Position numbers and translations under genes: made by a program. Positions 26,651 to 35,171 of a DNA stretch of 64,000 nucleotides are shown here, one piece after another. The stretch's first letter is position 1. Every line of letters begins with the position of its first letter. The notes below the pieces were generated by a model. That model had not been told where the DNA came from. It worked only from the letters and a program-made list of their open reading frames with translations, and searched no databases. Origin of the DNA: Candidatus Zhuqueibacterota bacterium (GTDB lineage Bacteria > Zhuqueibacterota > Zhuqueibacteria > Residuimicrobiales > Krinioviventaceae); contig JAFGKD010000016.1 of the NCBI GenBank assembly GCA_016928775.1, forward strand, positions 1 through 64,000. Reading direction: 5' to 3'.

Positions 26651-26884
26651 ATGGATTGTTGTGCAAAATTGCTCAAGCAAGTCTGTGATGACTTGGCTGA
26701 AAATATCAACTCTGAACTGTGCACACAACTCAGGGAGCATTTGGAAAACTGTGAAGATTGTCGGAATCAAGTCAAATCGATGCGGGGGACTGTAACACTG
26801 TATCAATGCCTGAAAGAGAAAAAAGTACCGCAGGATATACACGAGCGTCTGTTAAAATTGCTCAATGTACAAGAAACGGCTTGA
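26651..26884 (+). CDS. Small zf-HC2-like (anti-sigma-type) zinc-finger protein
   Basis: A 77-aa protein beginning MDCCAKLLKQVCDDL. The motif REHLENCEDCRNQ gives the H-x3-C-x2-C zinc site of zf-HC2/ZAS proteins, which are often anti-sigma factors. The C-terminal helix has no transmembrane segment. ATG 26651 was chosen because it starts right after the Usp gene with a GGTGAAG ribosome site; an upstream in-frame codon at 26618 lies within the Usp gene. No sigma factor gene is adjacent, so the partner is unknown. Confidence 0.65.
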   Translation: MDCCAKLLKQVCDDLAENINSELCTQLREHLENCEDCRNQVKSMRGTVTLYQCLKEKKVPQDIHERLLKLLNVQETA

Positions 26885-26995
26885 TTCGCTGAAGAAAAAC
26901 GCGAGTCCCCCCAGACCTTACTTTCCTATTTCTTTCCCAATTCTTCCAGGGATTCTTTTGCTGGAAAACAAAGAGATGAAAAAGGCGGCTGTTTG

Positions 26996-27070
26996 TCGGG
27001 GCGGAGAGATTTGAACTCTCGACTTCCTGCTCCCAAAGCAGGCGCGCTAACCGGACTGCGCTACGCCCCG
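26996..27070 (-). tRNA. tRNA-Pro (anticodon UGG)
   Basis: The complementary strand folds as a 75-nt tRNA: acceptor CGGGGCG/CGCCCCG with discriminator A, D stem GCGC/GCGC, anticodon stem CCTGC/GCAGG around loop TTTGGGA (anticodon TGG), and T stem GAGAG/CTCTC with loop TTCAAAT. All stems are perfect. CCA is not encoded. The 5' end overlaps the last 10 nt of the upstream rdgB gene. Confidence 0.95.
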
Positions 27071-27657
27071 AGATAAGATCGAACGATTTCTTTCATTTTC
27101 CGTACCGCGATACCGCGATGGCTGATGCGGTTTTTTTCTGCCAGGCTCATCTCGGCAAAGGTTTTGTTGTACTCGGGTACAAAAAAGACAGGATCATAGC
27201 CGAATCCTCCCTGACCTCGCCTGATGGGCAGGATAAATCCTTCGCACACACCTTCGACCGTCTCGATTGTGCCGTTAAAAGCGAATGCCATGACCGTTCG
27301 GAATCTTGCCGAACGTTGCGAAAAAGGAATATTCGCCAGCGCGGCAAGCAGCTTGTCCACATTATCGCTATAAGAGGCATTTTCGCCCGCGTAGCGTGCG
27401 GAAAAGACACCGGGCTCGCCATGCAATATATCTACTTCCAAACCTGTGTCATCAGCCAACGACGGATAGCCTGTTGCTTTGCTAAATGTAATGGCTTTTT
27501 TCGTCGCATTTCCTTTCAAGGTTGGCTGATCCTCAACAACATGTGGAAAACTGTTTAAACGATCAATAGATATAATGCTGATATCCATGTCTGCAAAATG
27601 ACTGGATAATTCTTTTACTTTGTCCTGATTTGCAGTCGCAAGCAGAATCGTAGGCAA
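27061..27657 (-). CDS. rdgB: RdgB/HAM1-family non-canonical purine NTP pyrophosphatase
   Basis: A 198-aa house-cleaning enzyme hydrolysing dITP, ITP and XTP to monophosphates. Family motifs: TILLATANQDKVKEL at the N-terminus, ATGYPSLADDTGLEVD, GVFSARYAGE, and near the C-terminus GQGGFGYDPVFFVPE, FAEMSLAEKNRISHRG. I place the start at TTG 27657, which aligns with the usual family N-terminus. An in-frame TTG at 27714 with an AAGGA site is possible and would overlap the upstream zinc-ribbon gene. The stop TAG lies inside the acceptor/D-arm junction of the tRNA-Pro gene on the same strand. Confidence 0.92.
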   Translation of the reverse strand: MPTILLATANQDKVKELSSHFADMDISIISIDRLNSFPHVVEDQPTLKGNATKKAITFSKATGYPSLADDTGLEVDILHGEPGVFSARYAGENASYSDNVDKLLAALANIPFSQRSARFRTVMAFAFNGTIETVEGVCEGFILPIRRGQGGFGYDPVFFVPEYNKTFAEMSLAEKNRISHRGIAVRKMKEIVRSYLGA

Positions 27658-27670
27658 TTTAGTCAATTCT

Positions 27671-27868
27671 TCAGGCCATAATTTGTGATTGATTGCATTT
27701 ACAGATCGGAACAAAGTTTTCCTTGAATTTGTAGCTATTTTTCTCTTTATTTTTTATGCATTCAACAACGCGAAGAGAATTAATTATTTCTCCACACTTG
27801 GGACAATGCCGTGAGGCCGCTCCCGCTGCTTTGGCAATTTTGGCAGCAAAACTTTTATCTTTGGCCAT
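27671..27868 (-). CDS. Small zinc-ribbon protein of unknown function
   Basis: A 65-aa basic protein starting MAKDKSFAAKIAKAAG. It has a C-x2-C knuckle (HCPKCGE) and a second Cys pair (ICKCN) near the C-terminus, enough for one zinc-ribbon. It lies just upstream of rdgB on the same strand, with a gap of 13 nt or an overlap depending on the rdgB start, so the two are probably co-transcribed. Nucleic-acid or protein binding is likely for such ribbons, but nothing specific can be claimed. Confidence 0.65.
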   Translation of the reverse strand: MAKDKSFAAKIAKAAGAASRHCPKCGEIINSLRVVECIKNKEKNSYKFKENFVPICKCNQSQIMA

Positions 27869-27957
27869 TTTATCTCCATGGAATCATATAAAAAACAACG
27901 ATAAATATAACTCTTATAGAGGAAAAAGTCAATTTAAATATCAGACAAAATAAAAGC

Positions 27958-27986
27958 TTGACAAATACTATTTTATCCCTTATTAT
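27958..27986 (+). promoter_or_regulatory. Near-consensus sigma70 promoter for the CBM9-like T9SS gene
   Basis: TTGACA (27958-27963), a 17-nt spacer, then TATTAT (27981-27986). This is the best promoter match in the window. It lies in the 353-nt interval between divergent genes (27869-28221) and would give a leader of about 230 nt for the gene at 28222. The rest of that interval holds no gene apart from the leader element at 28120-28221. Confidence 0.65.
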
Positions 27987-28119
27987 TATGAACAAAAAAA
28001 GCTATTCCTCTTTATTAAATCATCAAAATTGAGAGCTGTTTCTCATCTTCAACCAAGCGCTTTTTCATGAGCAAGAATTGTCCTAAATAAAATTGTTCAA
28101 TGTAACATTTCATTTTAGC

Positions 28120-28221
28120 AGAAAGGAGGCGGCCGGCAAAAGTCTTGTTTCGTTTCAAGCATCGTTCATAAAAATGAGAGGAACGATGTCGCTGTTAACA
28201 CAAAAATCGAGGAGTAGAAGC
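28120..28221 (+). promoter_or_regulatory. Conserved roughly 100-nt 5' leader element, copy 1
   Basis: This leader shares an ungapped block with the one at 50637-50734: AGAAAGGAGG, 7 variable nt, CAAAAG, 4 mostly variable nt, GTTTCG. Both continue with similar ACGA(A)TGTCG and an AGGAG ribosome site before the ATG. The AGAAAGGAGG is about 100 nt from the start, so it is not the ribosome site of the gene. A 9-bp stem (28159-28167 with 28181-28189, one G-U pair) is possible. The block reads in different frames in the two copies, pointing to RNA or DNA function rather than coding. Confidence 0.45.
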
Positions 28222-29322
28222 ATGAGAACACTATTACTAATTTTAGTGCTGTTGATTTTTTCATCAACGTTCGCTCTGGATATCGTCATTGATGCGCAAC
28301 GAGATCCTTTCTATGACACATTAACCGGGCCAGGTGACGGATGGATTCATATCCCTTATACTGCAAACAATGATAACGGTACCTGGGCCGAACATGACGA
28401 CGAGTACGACCTTTCAGCCAATTTCTGGTGTGCCTGGGATACAACATATTTCTATTTTTACGAAGAAGTGTGGGATGATATCGTGACCTGCGAAAACGCT
28501 ACAAATCACCAACATGACTGTCTGGAGCTCAAGTTTGATCCCGATCCAGTCAAAGGTTTGCCGGTTTCTGGTAGCGGGGTTTATGCATTACGTCTGACGG
28601 CGCTTGACACCTTTGATACAGATGGTCCCTATTCTGGTGTCGATAATATGTACCCCGAAGGAAATACCGAAATATCGGGATTTCACTACACCAGAGGAGT
28701 CGATTATGAGCGAGAATTGACACTTTTAGGTTATAATATCGAAGGGCGGCTGCCCTGGGAGCATTGTTATTTCACGTCAGATGATCGCGGTCCGGTTTAT
28801 GCCGCAATTGGTGAAATTTTTGGTATGGCGGTGATGAATCATGAAAGTGACCTTGAAGGAACGCGCTATGGTTCTATCGAGTGGGCATCCCACATGGTAG
28901 ATGGCGTCTGGAACAATGTGAACTATCACGGGACCATGACGTTCCTGGAGGGCAACAAGCTCAGCATGTCGACAGAGAACTATCATACAGGTCTGGATAC
29001 CAACACAATCGATTACATGCCGATGACTGGTGTAGAGTCGTCGCCACTACAAGCACCCGAGGAATATGAATTGGCGCAAAACTTTCCAAATCCATTCAAC
29101 CCAACAACAACGATAGAATTCTCGCTGCTGAAACAAGCCCCGGTTGTGCTGAAAGTGTATGATATTCTTGGCAATGAAGTGGCAGAACTGGTGAACGAGG
29201 TCAAAAGCGCCGGTTTTCATTCGGTGCCTTTTGACGGTGCTGCCCTTTCCAGCGGCATCTATATTTACAGACTCAATAATGGCGAACAGGTGTTAACGAA
29301 AAAAATGATGCTGGTCAAATAG
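28222..29322 (+). CDS. T9SS-sorted extracellular protein with CBM9-like (DOMON-type) domain
   Basis: A 366-aa secreted protein. The signal peptide is RTLLLILVLLIFSSTFA; a GAGGAG site 5' of ATG 28222 supports this start over an in-frame ATG at 28093. Residues about 20-230 resemble family 9 carbohydrate-binding modules (IVIDAQRDPFYD, NFWCAWDTTYFYFYEEVWDD, CLELKFDPDP). The C-terminal 80 residues form a type A T9SS sorting domain: NFPNPFNPTTTIEFSL, VYDILGNEVAEL, SSGIYIYRL and a final MMLVK. It would be exported through SPI then T9SS and bind polysaccharide at the cell surface. A strong promoter precedes it and an intrinsic terminator follows, so it is probably monocistronic. Confidence 0.85.
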   Translation: MRTLLLILVLLIFSSTFALDIVIDAQRDPFYDTLTGPGDGWIHIPYTANNDNGTWAEHDDEYDLSANFWCAWDTTYFYFYEEVWDDIVTCENATNHQHDCLELKFDPDPVKGLPVSGSGVYALRLTALDTFDTDGPYSGVDNMYPEGNTEISGFHYTRGVDYERELTLLGYNIEGRLPWEHCYFTSDDRGPVYAAIGEIFGMAVMNHESDLEGTRYGSIEWASHMVDGVWNNVNYHGTMTFLEGNKLSMSTENYHTGLDTNTIDYMPMTGVESSPLQAPEEYELAQNFPNPFNPTTTIEFSLLKQAPVVLKVYDILGNEVAELVNEVKSAGFHSVPFDGAALSSGIYIYRLNNGEQVLTKKMMLVK

Positions 29323-29353
29323 TTTGATCATTTCATAAATCTTTTTTACCTTG

Positions 29354-29389
29354 AGCATGCTCGTGGACGTTATACGGGCATGCTTTTTT
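29354..29389 (+). terminator. Intrinsic terminator
   Basis: An 11-bp stem (29354-29364 with 29374-29384, one U-G pair) with a 9-nt loop is followed by a run of six T (29384-29389). It lies 31 nt after the stop of the CBM9-like T9SS gene. Confidence 0.85.
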
Positions 29390-29419
29390 ATTTATAGCAA
29401 TCATCAATAATGAGAATGA

Positions 29420-31357
29420 ATGTATCGAAAAATGTCTCCCAAAAAAAAGCAGCCAAAACCAATACAATCTGAATTATCACCCGCTCGAAAACGCCTTTAC
29501 ACCCTGATCACCTTGTTGATTCCGGTACTTTTTTTCCTGTTCCTGGAAATTGGTTTGCGAATAGCCAACTATGGCGGCGATACCAGACTTTTTGTTCCCA
29601 CACCAAGCGTTAACTCGCCTTACTTTGGCTTGAATCAAAATGTGGGCCGGCGATACTTTTATCGCGACGAGTTCACCCCAACACCGCGCAAGGATTTGTT
29701 CCTGCAGCAAAAACCGGAAAACGGCTATCGCATCTTTGTTCTGGGCGGCTCAACCACTGCCGGCTTTCCTTATGGCAACAACTTGACCTTTCCACGCATC
29801 CTGCAACGCCGTTTGATCGATCTCTTTCCGGAAAAACATATTGAGGTGGTCAATTGTGCTTTCACCGCCATCAACACCTACACACTTTTGGATTATATGG
29901 ACGAGGTTCTGCAACAGCAGCCAGATCTGATTCTTGTCTATGCCGGGCATAACGAGTATTACGGTGCTCTTGGCGTCGCATCCATGGAATCGGTCGGCCG
30001 CAGCCGTTGGCTGGTCAAGACTTACCTGAATCTCCAGCACTTGAAAATCTTTCTGTGGGTGCGTAACTCATTTCACGGCCTTCGTGCTGCTTTGAGCCCC
30101 GGCGCAGCATCTCTGCCTCAAGATCCCACCCGCACGATTATGGCCAGAATCGTCAGGGATAAAAAAATCCCGTATGGCAGCCGCTTGTATCAATCGGGAT
30201 TGGATCAATTTCGCGGCAATATGCAGGATATCATCAAAAAAGCGAATAAAGCGGACGTTCCCATTATTTTGAGTGAGCTGGTGAGCAATGTTCGCGACCA
30301 TCGGCCGTTTGTCTCGATCAAAACAGATGACTTTCCGCCGGCATTGTCCGAATATGAGGCCGGCCGGAATGCCGATGCCCAGGCAGATTTTGCCGCTGCA
30401 AAAGATTTTTACTATCGCGCCAAAGATTACGATGCCCTGCGCTTTCGCGCCTCCGAGGATATGAACAGCATCATCCACGAATTGGCCGAGATGTATGAAA
30501 CCCAGGTTGTACCCATGAAAAAATTCTTTGAGGCGGCTTCCCCGAACGGCCTGATTGGCGAGAACGTGATGTGGGAACATCTGCATCCGAAAAGCAACGG
30601 CTATTTTTTGATGGCCGATGCCTTTTTTGAGACGATTCGCGCAAACGGTTTTATTGTCTCTGATTGGAGCACTGTAAAATATCCCCCCGCTGATTATTAT
30701 GAACAAAATTGGGGGTTGACAAAATTGGACAGCGTTCATGCTGAATTGTCCATTTTGCAGCTCAAAGGCGGCTGGCCTTTTATGCAGGACGGCACCCCGA
30801 ATCTTTTTATGACCCACTTTAAACCACAGTCTGCTGAAGAACAGATCGTTTTTGATGTCATTGCCCTGGGTGAAGGAACGCTGGAACAGGGGCATCTCAA
30901 GCTCGCCGCGGAATACGAAAAAAACCGGGAATATGTCAAGGCGTTTCACGAGTATAAGGCCTTGATTTACACCGTGCCGACGCTTGATCTGTTTTATGAG
31001 CCGATGATTCAGCTTTTGATAAATATGCGCGAATATCACCTCGCCTTGCGCGTTTTATTCGAGGCGCTCAGGTATCAGGATACAGCGTTCGTTTACAAAT
31101 GGATCGGGCAAATTTACCTCGTTTTGGATGAAACCGAGCGCGGCATTCGTTTTTTACAGCAAGCACTCAAGCGGGAACCAAACGACGACCAGGTGGTTTA
31201 TAATATCACCAGAGCGTATTATGCGATCGGCAGATTTCAGGAAGGTGACGCGCTGCTGAAAAAGCTGCAACCGCGAATCGGCGCGACAAGAGAATTTCAG
31301 GAGCTCATTGAATTTCGTCAAATCAAGCAACAAGAATTCGAGCATGCAGAAAGATGA
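29420..31357 (+). CDS. Membrane-anchored SGNH/GDSL-like hydrolase with C-terminal TPR region
   Basis: A 645-aa protein. After a basic N-terminus one hydrophobic segment (about residues 28-48, LITLLIPVLFFLFLEIGL) anchors it; the rest is probably periplasmic. The SGNH hydrolase blocks are GGSTTAGFPYG (Ser nucleophile), an Asn in FTAINTYT, YAGHNEYYG and the catalytic His region EHLHPKSNGY. Residues about 480-640 are TPR-like (LKREPNDDQVVYNITRAYYAIG). Such proteins act as esterases or O-acyltransferase-like enzymes on polysaccharides, but the substrate is unknown. Start may be this ATG or ATG 29432. The interval downstream (31358-31767) is non-coding. Confidence 0.8.
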   Translation: MYRKMSPKKKQPKPIQSELSPARKRLYTLITLLIPVLFFLFLEIGLRIANYGGDTRLFVPTPSVNSPYFGLNQNVGRRYFYRDEFTPTPRKDLFLQQKPENGYRIFVLGGSTTAGFPYGNNLTFPRILQRRLIDLFPEKHIEVVNCAFTAINTYTLLDYMDEVLQQQPDLILVYAGHNEYYGALGVASMESVGRSRWLVKTYLNLQHLKIFLWVRNSFHGLRAALSPGAASLPQDPTRTIMARIVRDKKIPYGSRLYQSGLDQFRGNMQDIIKKANKADVPIILSELVSNVRDHRPFVSIKTDDFPPALSEYEAGRNADAQADFAAAKDFYYRAKDYDALRFRASEDMNSIIHELAEMYETQVVPMKKFFEAASPNGLIGENVMWEHLHPKSNGYFLMADAFFETIRANGFIVSDWSTVKYPPADYYEQNWGLTKLDSVHAELSILQLKGGWPFMQDGTPNLFMTHFKPQSAEEQIVFDVIALGEGTLEQGHLKLAAEYEKNREYVKAFHEYKALIYTVPTLDLFYEPMIQLLINMREYHLALRVLFEALRYQDTAFVYKWIGQIYLVLDETERGIRFLQQALKREPNDDQVVYNITRAYYAIGRFQEGDALLKKLQPRIGATREFQELIEFRQIKQQEFEHAER

Positions 31358-31767
31358 ATAATATTATCTGAGTTTCATCCGTACTACAAATCTACAACAT
31401 CGTGTTTTTTTAGCAAAGTTTTTCGGTAATACAAAAAGCACGTTGAGGACTTGGTTTATTTGCTTGTATCAATAAATTTTTGTCCACATCAAAAAGATTT
31501 GCGTAATCCATGGACCAATGTCCGCGGATTGCACGGATTTACACGGACTAAAAATCATTTTCAAGTCATATTGATCCGGATAATCCGTGACATCTTGTAT
31601 TTAAGCAAGATTTTGAAATAAATACTTTACAACAAGGCTGCGCTATTCAATCCGTGCAATCCGTGCAATCCGCGGACCATTTTGGTTGTGGCCTTTGGCC
31701 ACACCACGAGAATCTGTGGCTTGTAAACTTTGCTAACACACACGTTAGTCTGTAAAGCGGACGACAT
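31358..31767. repeat. Non-coding interval with 20-bp inverted repeat, 9-nt tandem repeat and hairpin
   Basis: GTCCGCGGATTGCACGGATT (31520-31539) is exactly reverse complementary to 31658-31677, enclosing 118 nt. The right arm belongs to a short tandem array of AATCCGTGC units (31649-31666) ending in AATCCGCGG (31667-31675). A separate hairpin TGTGGCC-TTT-GGCCACA lies at 31687-31703. No gene is seen in this 410-nt interval. The repeat type resembles common dispersed intergenic repeats; mobility or function is unproven. Confidence 0.7.
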
Positions 31768-34700
31768 ATGAATTTTCAATTAAAAAAATGGATTTTGTTT
31801 TTATTCCTTTTGGGCATAACTATAGCTTCGGCCCAGGAAGATAACTATAGCGAAAAGCTCAACTTTTCGCACCAGCGCGGTTTTTATACGGATGATTTTG
31901 ATCTCACTTTATCGACAACCACTCCCGGTTTGTTGATAAAATACACCAAGGACGGCACAAATCCACTGAGTTCGCCTTCGGCGTTCAGCGGCCGGTCACC
32001 ATTGATTATTCGTATAGATCCATCGCCCGCCGCGGATCGCGATACAGCGCCGGGATACTGCATTCGTGCTGTGGCTGTTGACAATAATGTGGCGGTCACA
32101 AAAATCAAAACGCACACTTTTCTTTTTTATGAGCGCATCGTGGAACTGTCGCCGGACAATGTCAAGCCAGGGTCGGGCTGGCCTGATACCCGCACAAGCG
32201 GGAATGGCCAGTTCATCAGCTACGGACTGGATCGATCCATCACCAATACATCAGCCTATAAAGATCAGATTATTCCGGCTTTTATGGATATTCCATCGAT
32301 TTCCATGGTGATGAATCTGCAAGACTTGTTCGATCCGCAGGACGGCATTTATGTCAATGCCGGATATCATGGTATCGAGTGGGAGAGACCATGTTCCATT
32401 GAATTGCTCAATCCTGACGGCAGCGATGGTTTTCAAATTGATGCCGGCGTACGGATTCGCGGCGGTTACAGCCGCAGCAATCAAAATCCAAAGCATGCTT
32501 TCCGATACTTTTTTCGCAGCGAGTATGGCGAGGCCAAGCTTAAATTCCCGCTTTTTGGCGATGAAGGTGTGGATGAATTTGACAAAGTCGATTTGCGCAC
32601 CAGTCAAAATTATTCCTGGAGCTTTGATGGCTCTGATTTGAACACCATGAATCGCGACGTCTTTTCCCGCGACACCCAGCGTGATATGGGGCAGCCTTAT
32701 ACGCGCAGCCGCTATTACCATCTCTACATCAATGGCACCTACTGGGGACTGTTTCAAACACAGGAACGCTCGGAAGCCGCTTTTGGCGAGAGCTATTTTA
32801 GCGGCGACCGCGAGGACTATGACGTCGTCAAAGTCGCGGCTGACCGCGGCTATATTATCGAAGCGACGGATGGCACGTTAGATGCCTGGCGTTTACTCTG
32901 GGATATCAGCAAAGAGGGATTTGTCTCGGATGCCAATTATTACAAAGTTCAGGGCAAAAATCCCGATGGCACGGACAATCCCGATTATCCGGTCTTGCTC
33001 GATATCGATAACCTGATTGATTATACACTGATCACCTTTATCACCGGAAATTACGACGCGCCTATATCCAACTTTTTGGGTAACACCAGTCCCAATAATT
33101 TTTATGCGGTTTACAATCGACATGCACGCGACGGTTTTCGTTTTTTTCAACATGATGCTGAACACGCCATGCGCGACCACGAATGGGCCAGAGATCGCAC
33201 CGGGCCGTATCCAGCCGGCAATGTCTTTGACAAATCGAATCCGCAATGGTTTCATCAATGTTTGAGCGAGCATCCCAAATACCGGACGCGCTTTGCCGAT
33301 CGAGTTTACAAGCACATGTTCAATAACGGCGCGCTGACCGCGCAGAAAAACATTGAGAGGTTTTTGGATCGTAAGGAGGAAATTGATCTGGCGATCATTG
33401 CTGAATCCGCGCGCTGGGGTGATTCGAAACGCAGCTCACCGTTTACGCGGGATGAGCATTGGCTGAATGCCATCAACTGGATCGCCGATCAGTTTTTCCC
33501 GGATCGTACAAATATTGTACTGCAACAGCTCCGCAATAAAAGCTTGTATCCCATTGCTTCGCCGCCTCTTTTGAACGCGACAACCGGCAGGGTGGACAAG
33601 GGATTTCCTCTCAATATGCTAACAGGGAGTGGAGATATTTTTTACACCACAGATGGTGCCGATCCGTTTGATCCCGATATATCGCAAAGCGCCAGCATCA
33701 CTTTGGTTTCTCGCCAGGCGACAAAACGTGTCCTGGTGCCCACGACCAATCCCGGCGCTGTTTGGCGCTCCCGGCTGACCTTTGACGATAGCGGCTGGCG
33801 TCAAGGTATCGGTGCTGTTGGTTACGAAAATGGCTCGGGCTATGAGAATAACATTAAAATAGATGTGGGCGATGCCATGGTGAATGGACAAACCTCCTGT
33901 TTTTTGCGCATTCCATTCCAGGTGAACAAGAGCGACATCATCGATTATAACGTCTTTCAGCTCAAAATGTACTATGACGACGGTTTTGTCGCTTACCTGA
34001 ACGGTTGGAAAATGGCCAGCTCGATGGCACCGGAGAATCCTGCCTGGGACGCCCAGGCCGAAGGAAACCACGAAGCGGAGTCCTGGGAAGCATTTAATAT
34101 TGCCAATTTTTTAGATTATCTGCAAGATGGCGATAATCTCCTCGCCATCCACGCCCTTAACGTGAATAGCACCAGCTCGGATTTTATTATCGATGTTGAA
34201 GTGGAAGCAGCTCTGGTCACCAACACCGGTTCGATATCAGAATCCGCACGGCTGTATGAAAGACCGATCAAGATAGATAAAACCACCCGCCTTAAAGCGC
34301 GCACGCGCGTTGGGCAGGACTGGAGCGCGGCAGTGGACGTGAATTTATATGTGTTCGATGGATTGGAAAATCTCAAATTCACCGAAATTCACTACCATCC
34401 ATTTGATCATAGCGATTCTTTGAATGATGATGGTTTGCACGAGTTTATCGAACTCAAAAATATCGGTGAACAGCAGCTTGATCTGTCAGGATTGTTTTTT
34501 GGCCGTGGTTTGCAATTTGTTTTTCCGGCACATACCACGATCGATCCAGGTTCGTTTATTGTCCTCGCTTCAAACGCGGAGGCGTTCGAAGGGCGTTACG
34601 GCTTTCACCCTTTTGGCCAATATGTCGGGCAACTCGACAACAATGGCGAGACGCTGGCGCTCGTCCATGCAAATGGGGATACCTTGATAAAAATGCGCTA

Positions 34701-35157
34701 TGAAGACAACTATCCCTGGCCTAACTCGGCCGATGGCGGAGGCTATTCGATGACCGCGAAAGATATCGATCCTTATCTTGATCCAAATAGCGGTGACACC
34801 TGGGTGGCGTCCAGCGTGGTACATGGCACTCCGGGCGCGGATGATCGTGTGGCCACCAATGTGCGCGAGAATAACAATATAACGACAGAACCTGGCGAAT
34901 TTGTGCTTTGGCAAAACTACCCCAATCCCTTCAATACAAAGACAGCAATAAAATTTTCATTGGGAACAACGGCTACAGTTGATCTCTCCCTCTACAATGT
35001 TCTGGGCCAGCAGGTGACTAATTTATTGAGTGGCACCATGCAGGCTGGAGTACATACTGTCATATGGAATGCCTCTGCGTATGCCGGAGGCATCTATTTC
35101 TATCGCTTGCGTGCGAATGATTTCAGTCAGGTAAAAAAGCTAACTTTGATCAAATAA
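31768..35157 (+). CDS. Giant T9SS-sorted CotH-kinase-like/LTD protein, paralogue 1
   Basis: A 1129-aa extracellular protein with a signal peptide (ILFLFLLGITIASAQ). In order: a chitobiase C-terminal-like beta domain (about 28-120; LLIKYTKDGTNPLSSPS), a CotH kinase-like domain (about 165-600; FQIDAGVRIRGGYS, HAFRYFFRSEYG, YYHLYINGTYWGLFQTQER, FFQHDAEHAMRD), a second chitobiase-type segment (FYTTDGADPFDPD), a galactose-binding-like sandwich (FDDSGWRQGIGAVGYENGSG), a lamin-tail domain (LKFTEIHYHPFD, HEFIELKNIGEQQLDLSG), and a T9SS sorting tail (QNYPNPFNTKTAIKFSL ... LIK). CotH is an atypical protein kinase in Bacillus spore coats; in secreted FCB proteins the role is unknown. The next gene is a paralogue 14 nt downstream. 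Confidence 0.87.
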   Translation: MNFQLKKWILFLFLLGITIASAQEDNYSEKLNFSHQRGFYTDDFDLTLSTTTPGLLIKYTKDGTNPLSSPSAFSGRSPLIIRIDPSPAADRDTAPGYCIRAVAVDNNVAVTKIKTHTFLFYERIVELSPDNVKPGSGWPDTRTSGNGQFISYGLDRSITNTSAYKDQIIPAFMDIPSISMVMNLQDLFDPQDGIYVNAGYHGIEWERPCSIELLNPDGSDGFQIDAGVRIRGGYSRSNQNPKHAFRYFFRSEYGEAKLKFPLFGDEGVDEFDKVDLRTSQNYSWSFDGSDLNTMNRDVFSRDTQRDMGQPYTRSRYYHLYINGTYWGLFQTQERSEAAFGESYFSGDREDYDVVKVAADRGYIIEATDGTLDAWRLLWDISKEGFVSDANYYKVQGKNPDGTDNPDYPVLLDIDNLIDYTLITFITGNYDAPISNFLGNTSPNNFYAVYNRHARDGFRFFQHDAEHAMRDHEWARDRTGPYPAGNVFDKSNPQWFHQCLSEHPKYRTRFADRVYKHMFNNGALTAQKNIERFLDRKEEIDLAIIAESARWGDSKRSSPFTRDEHWLNAINWIADQFFPDRTNIVLQQLRNKSLYPIASPPLLNATTGRVDKGFPLNMLTGSGDIFYTTDGADPFDPDISQSASITLVSRQATKRVLVPTTNPGAVWRSRLTFDDSGWRQGIGAVGYENGSGYENNIKIDVGDAMVNGQTSCFLRIPFQVNKSDIIDYNVFQLKMYYDDGFVAYLNGWKMASSMAPENPAWDAQAEGNHEAESWEAFNIANFLDYLQDGDNLLAIHALNVNSTSSDFIIDVEVEAALVTNTGSISESARLYERPIKIDKTTRLKARTRVGQDWSAAVDVNLYVFDGLENLKFTEIHYHPFDHSDSLNDDGLHEFIELKNIGEQQLDLSGLFFGRGLQFVFPAHTTIDPGSFIVLASNAEAFEGRYGFHPFGQYVGQLDNNGETLALVHANGDTLIKMRYEDNYPWPNSADGGGYSMTAKDIDPYLDPNSGDTWVASSVVHGTPGADDRVATNVRENNNITTEPGEFVLWQNYPNPFNTKTAIKFSLGTTATVDLSLYNVLGQQVTNLLSGTMQAGVHTVIWNASAYAGGIYFYRLRANDFSQVKKLTLIK

Positions 35158-35171
35158 CAAGAGGATATATA

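Noticed and set aside
30068..31039. A 323-aa minus-strand frame opposite the SGNH/TPR gene
   Set aside because: It mirrors a real gene with clear motifs on the plus strand, and its own translation shows no domain or ribosome site.
31649..31675. Short AATCCGTGC repeats as a CRISPR array
   Set aside because: Units are 9 nt and contiguous, without spacers, and no cas genes are present.
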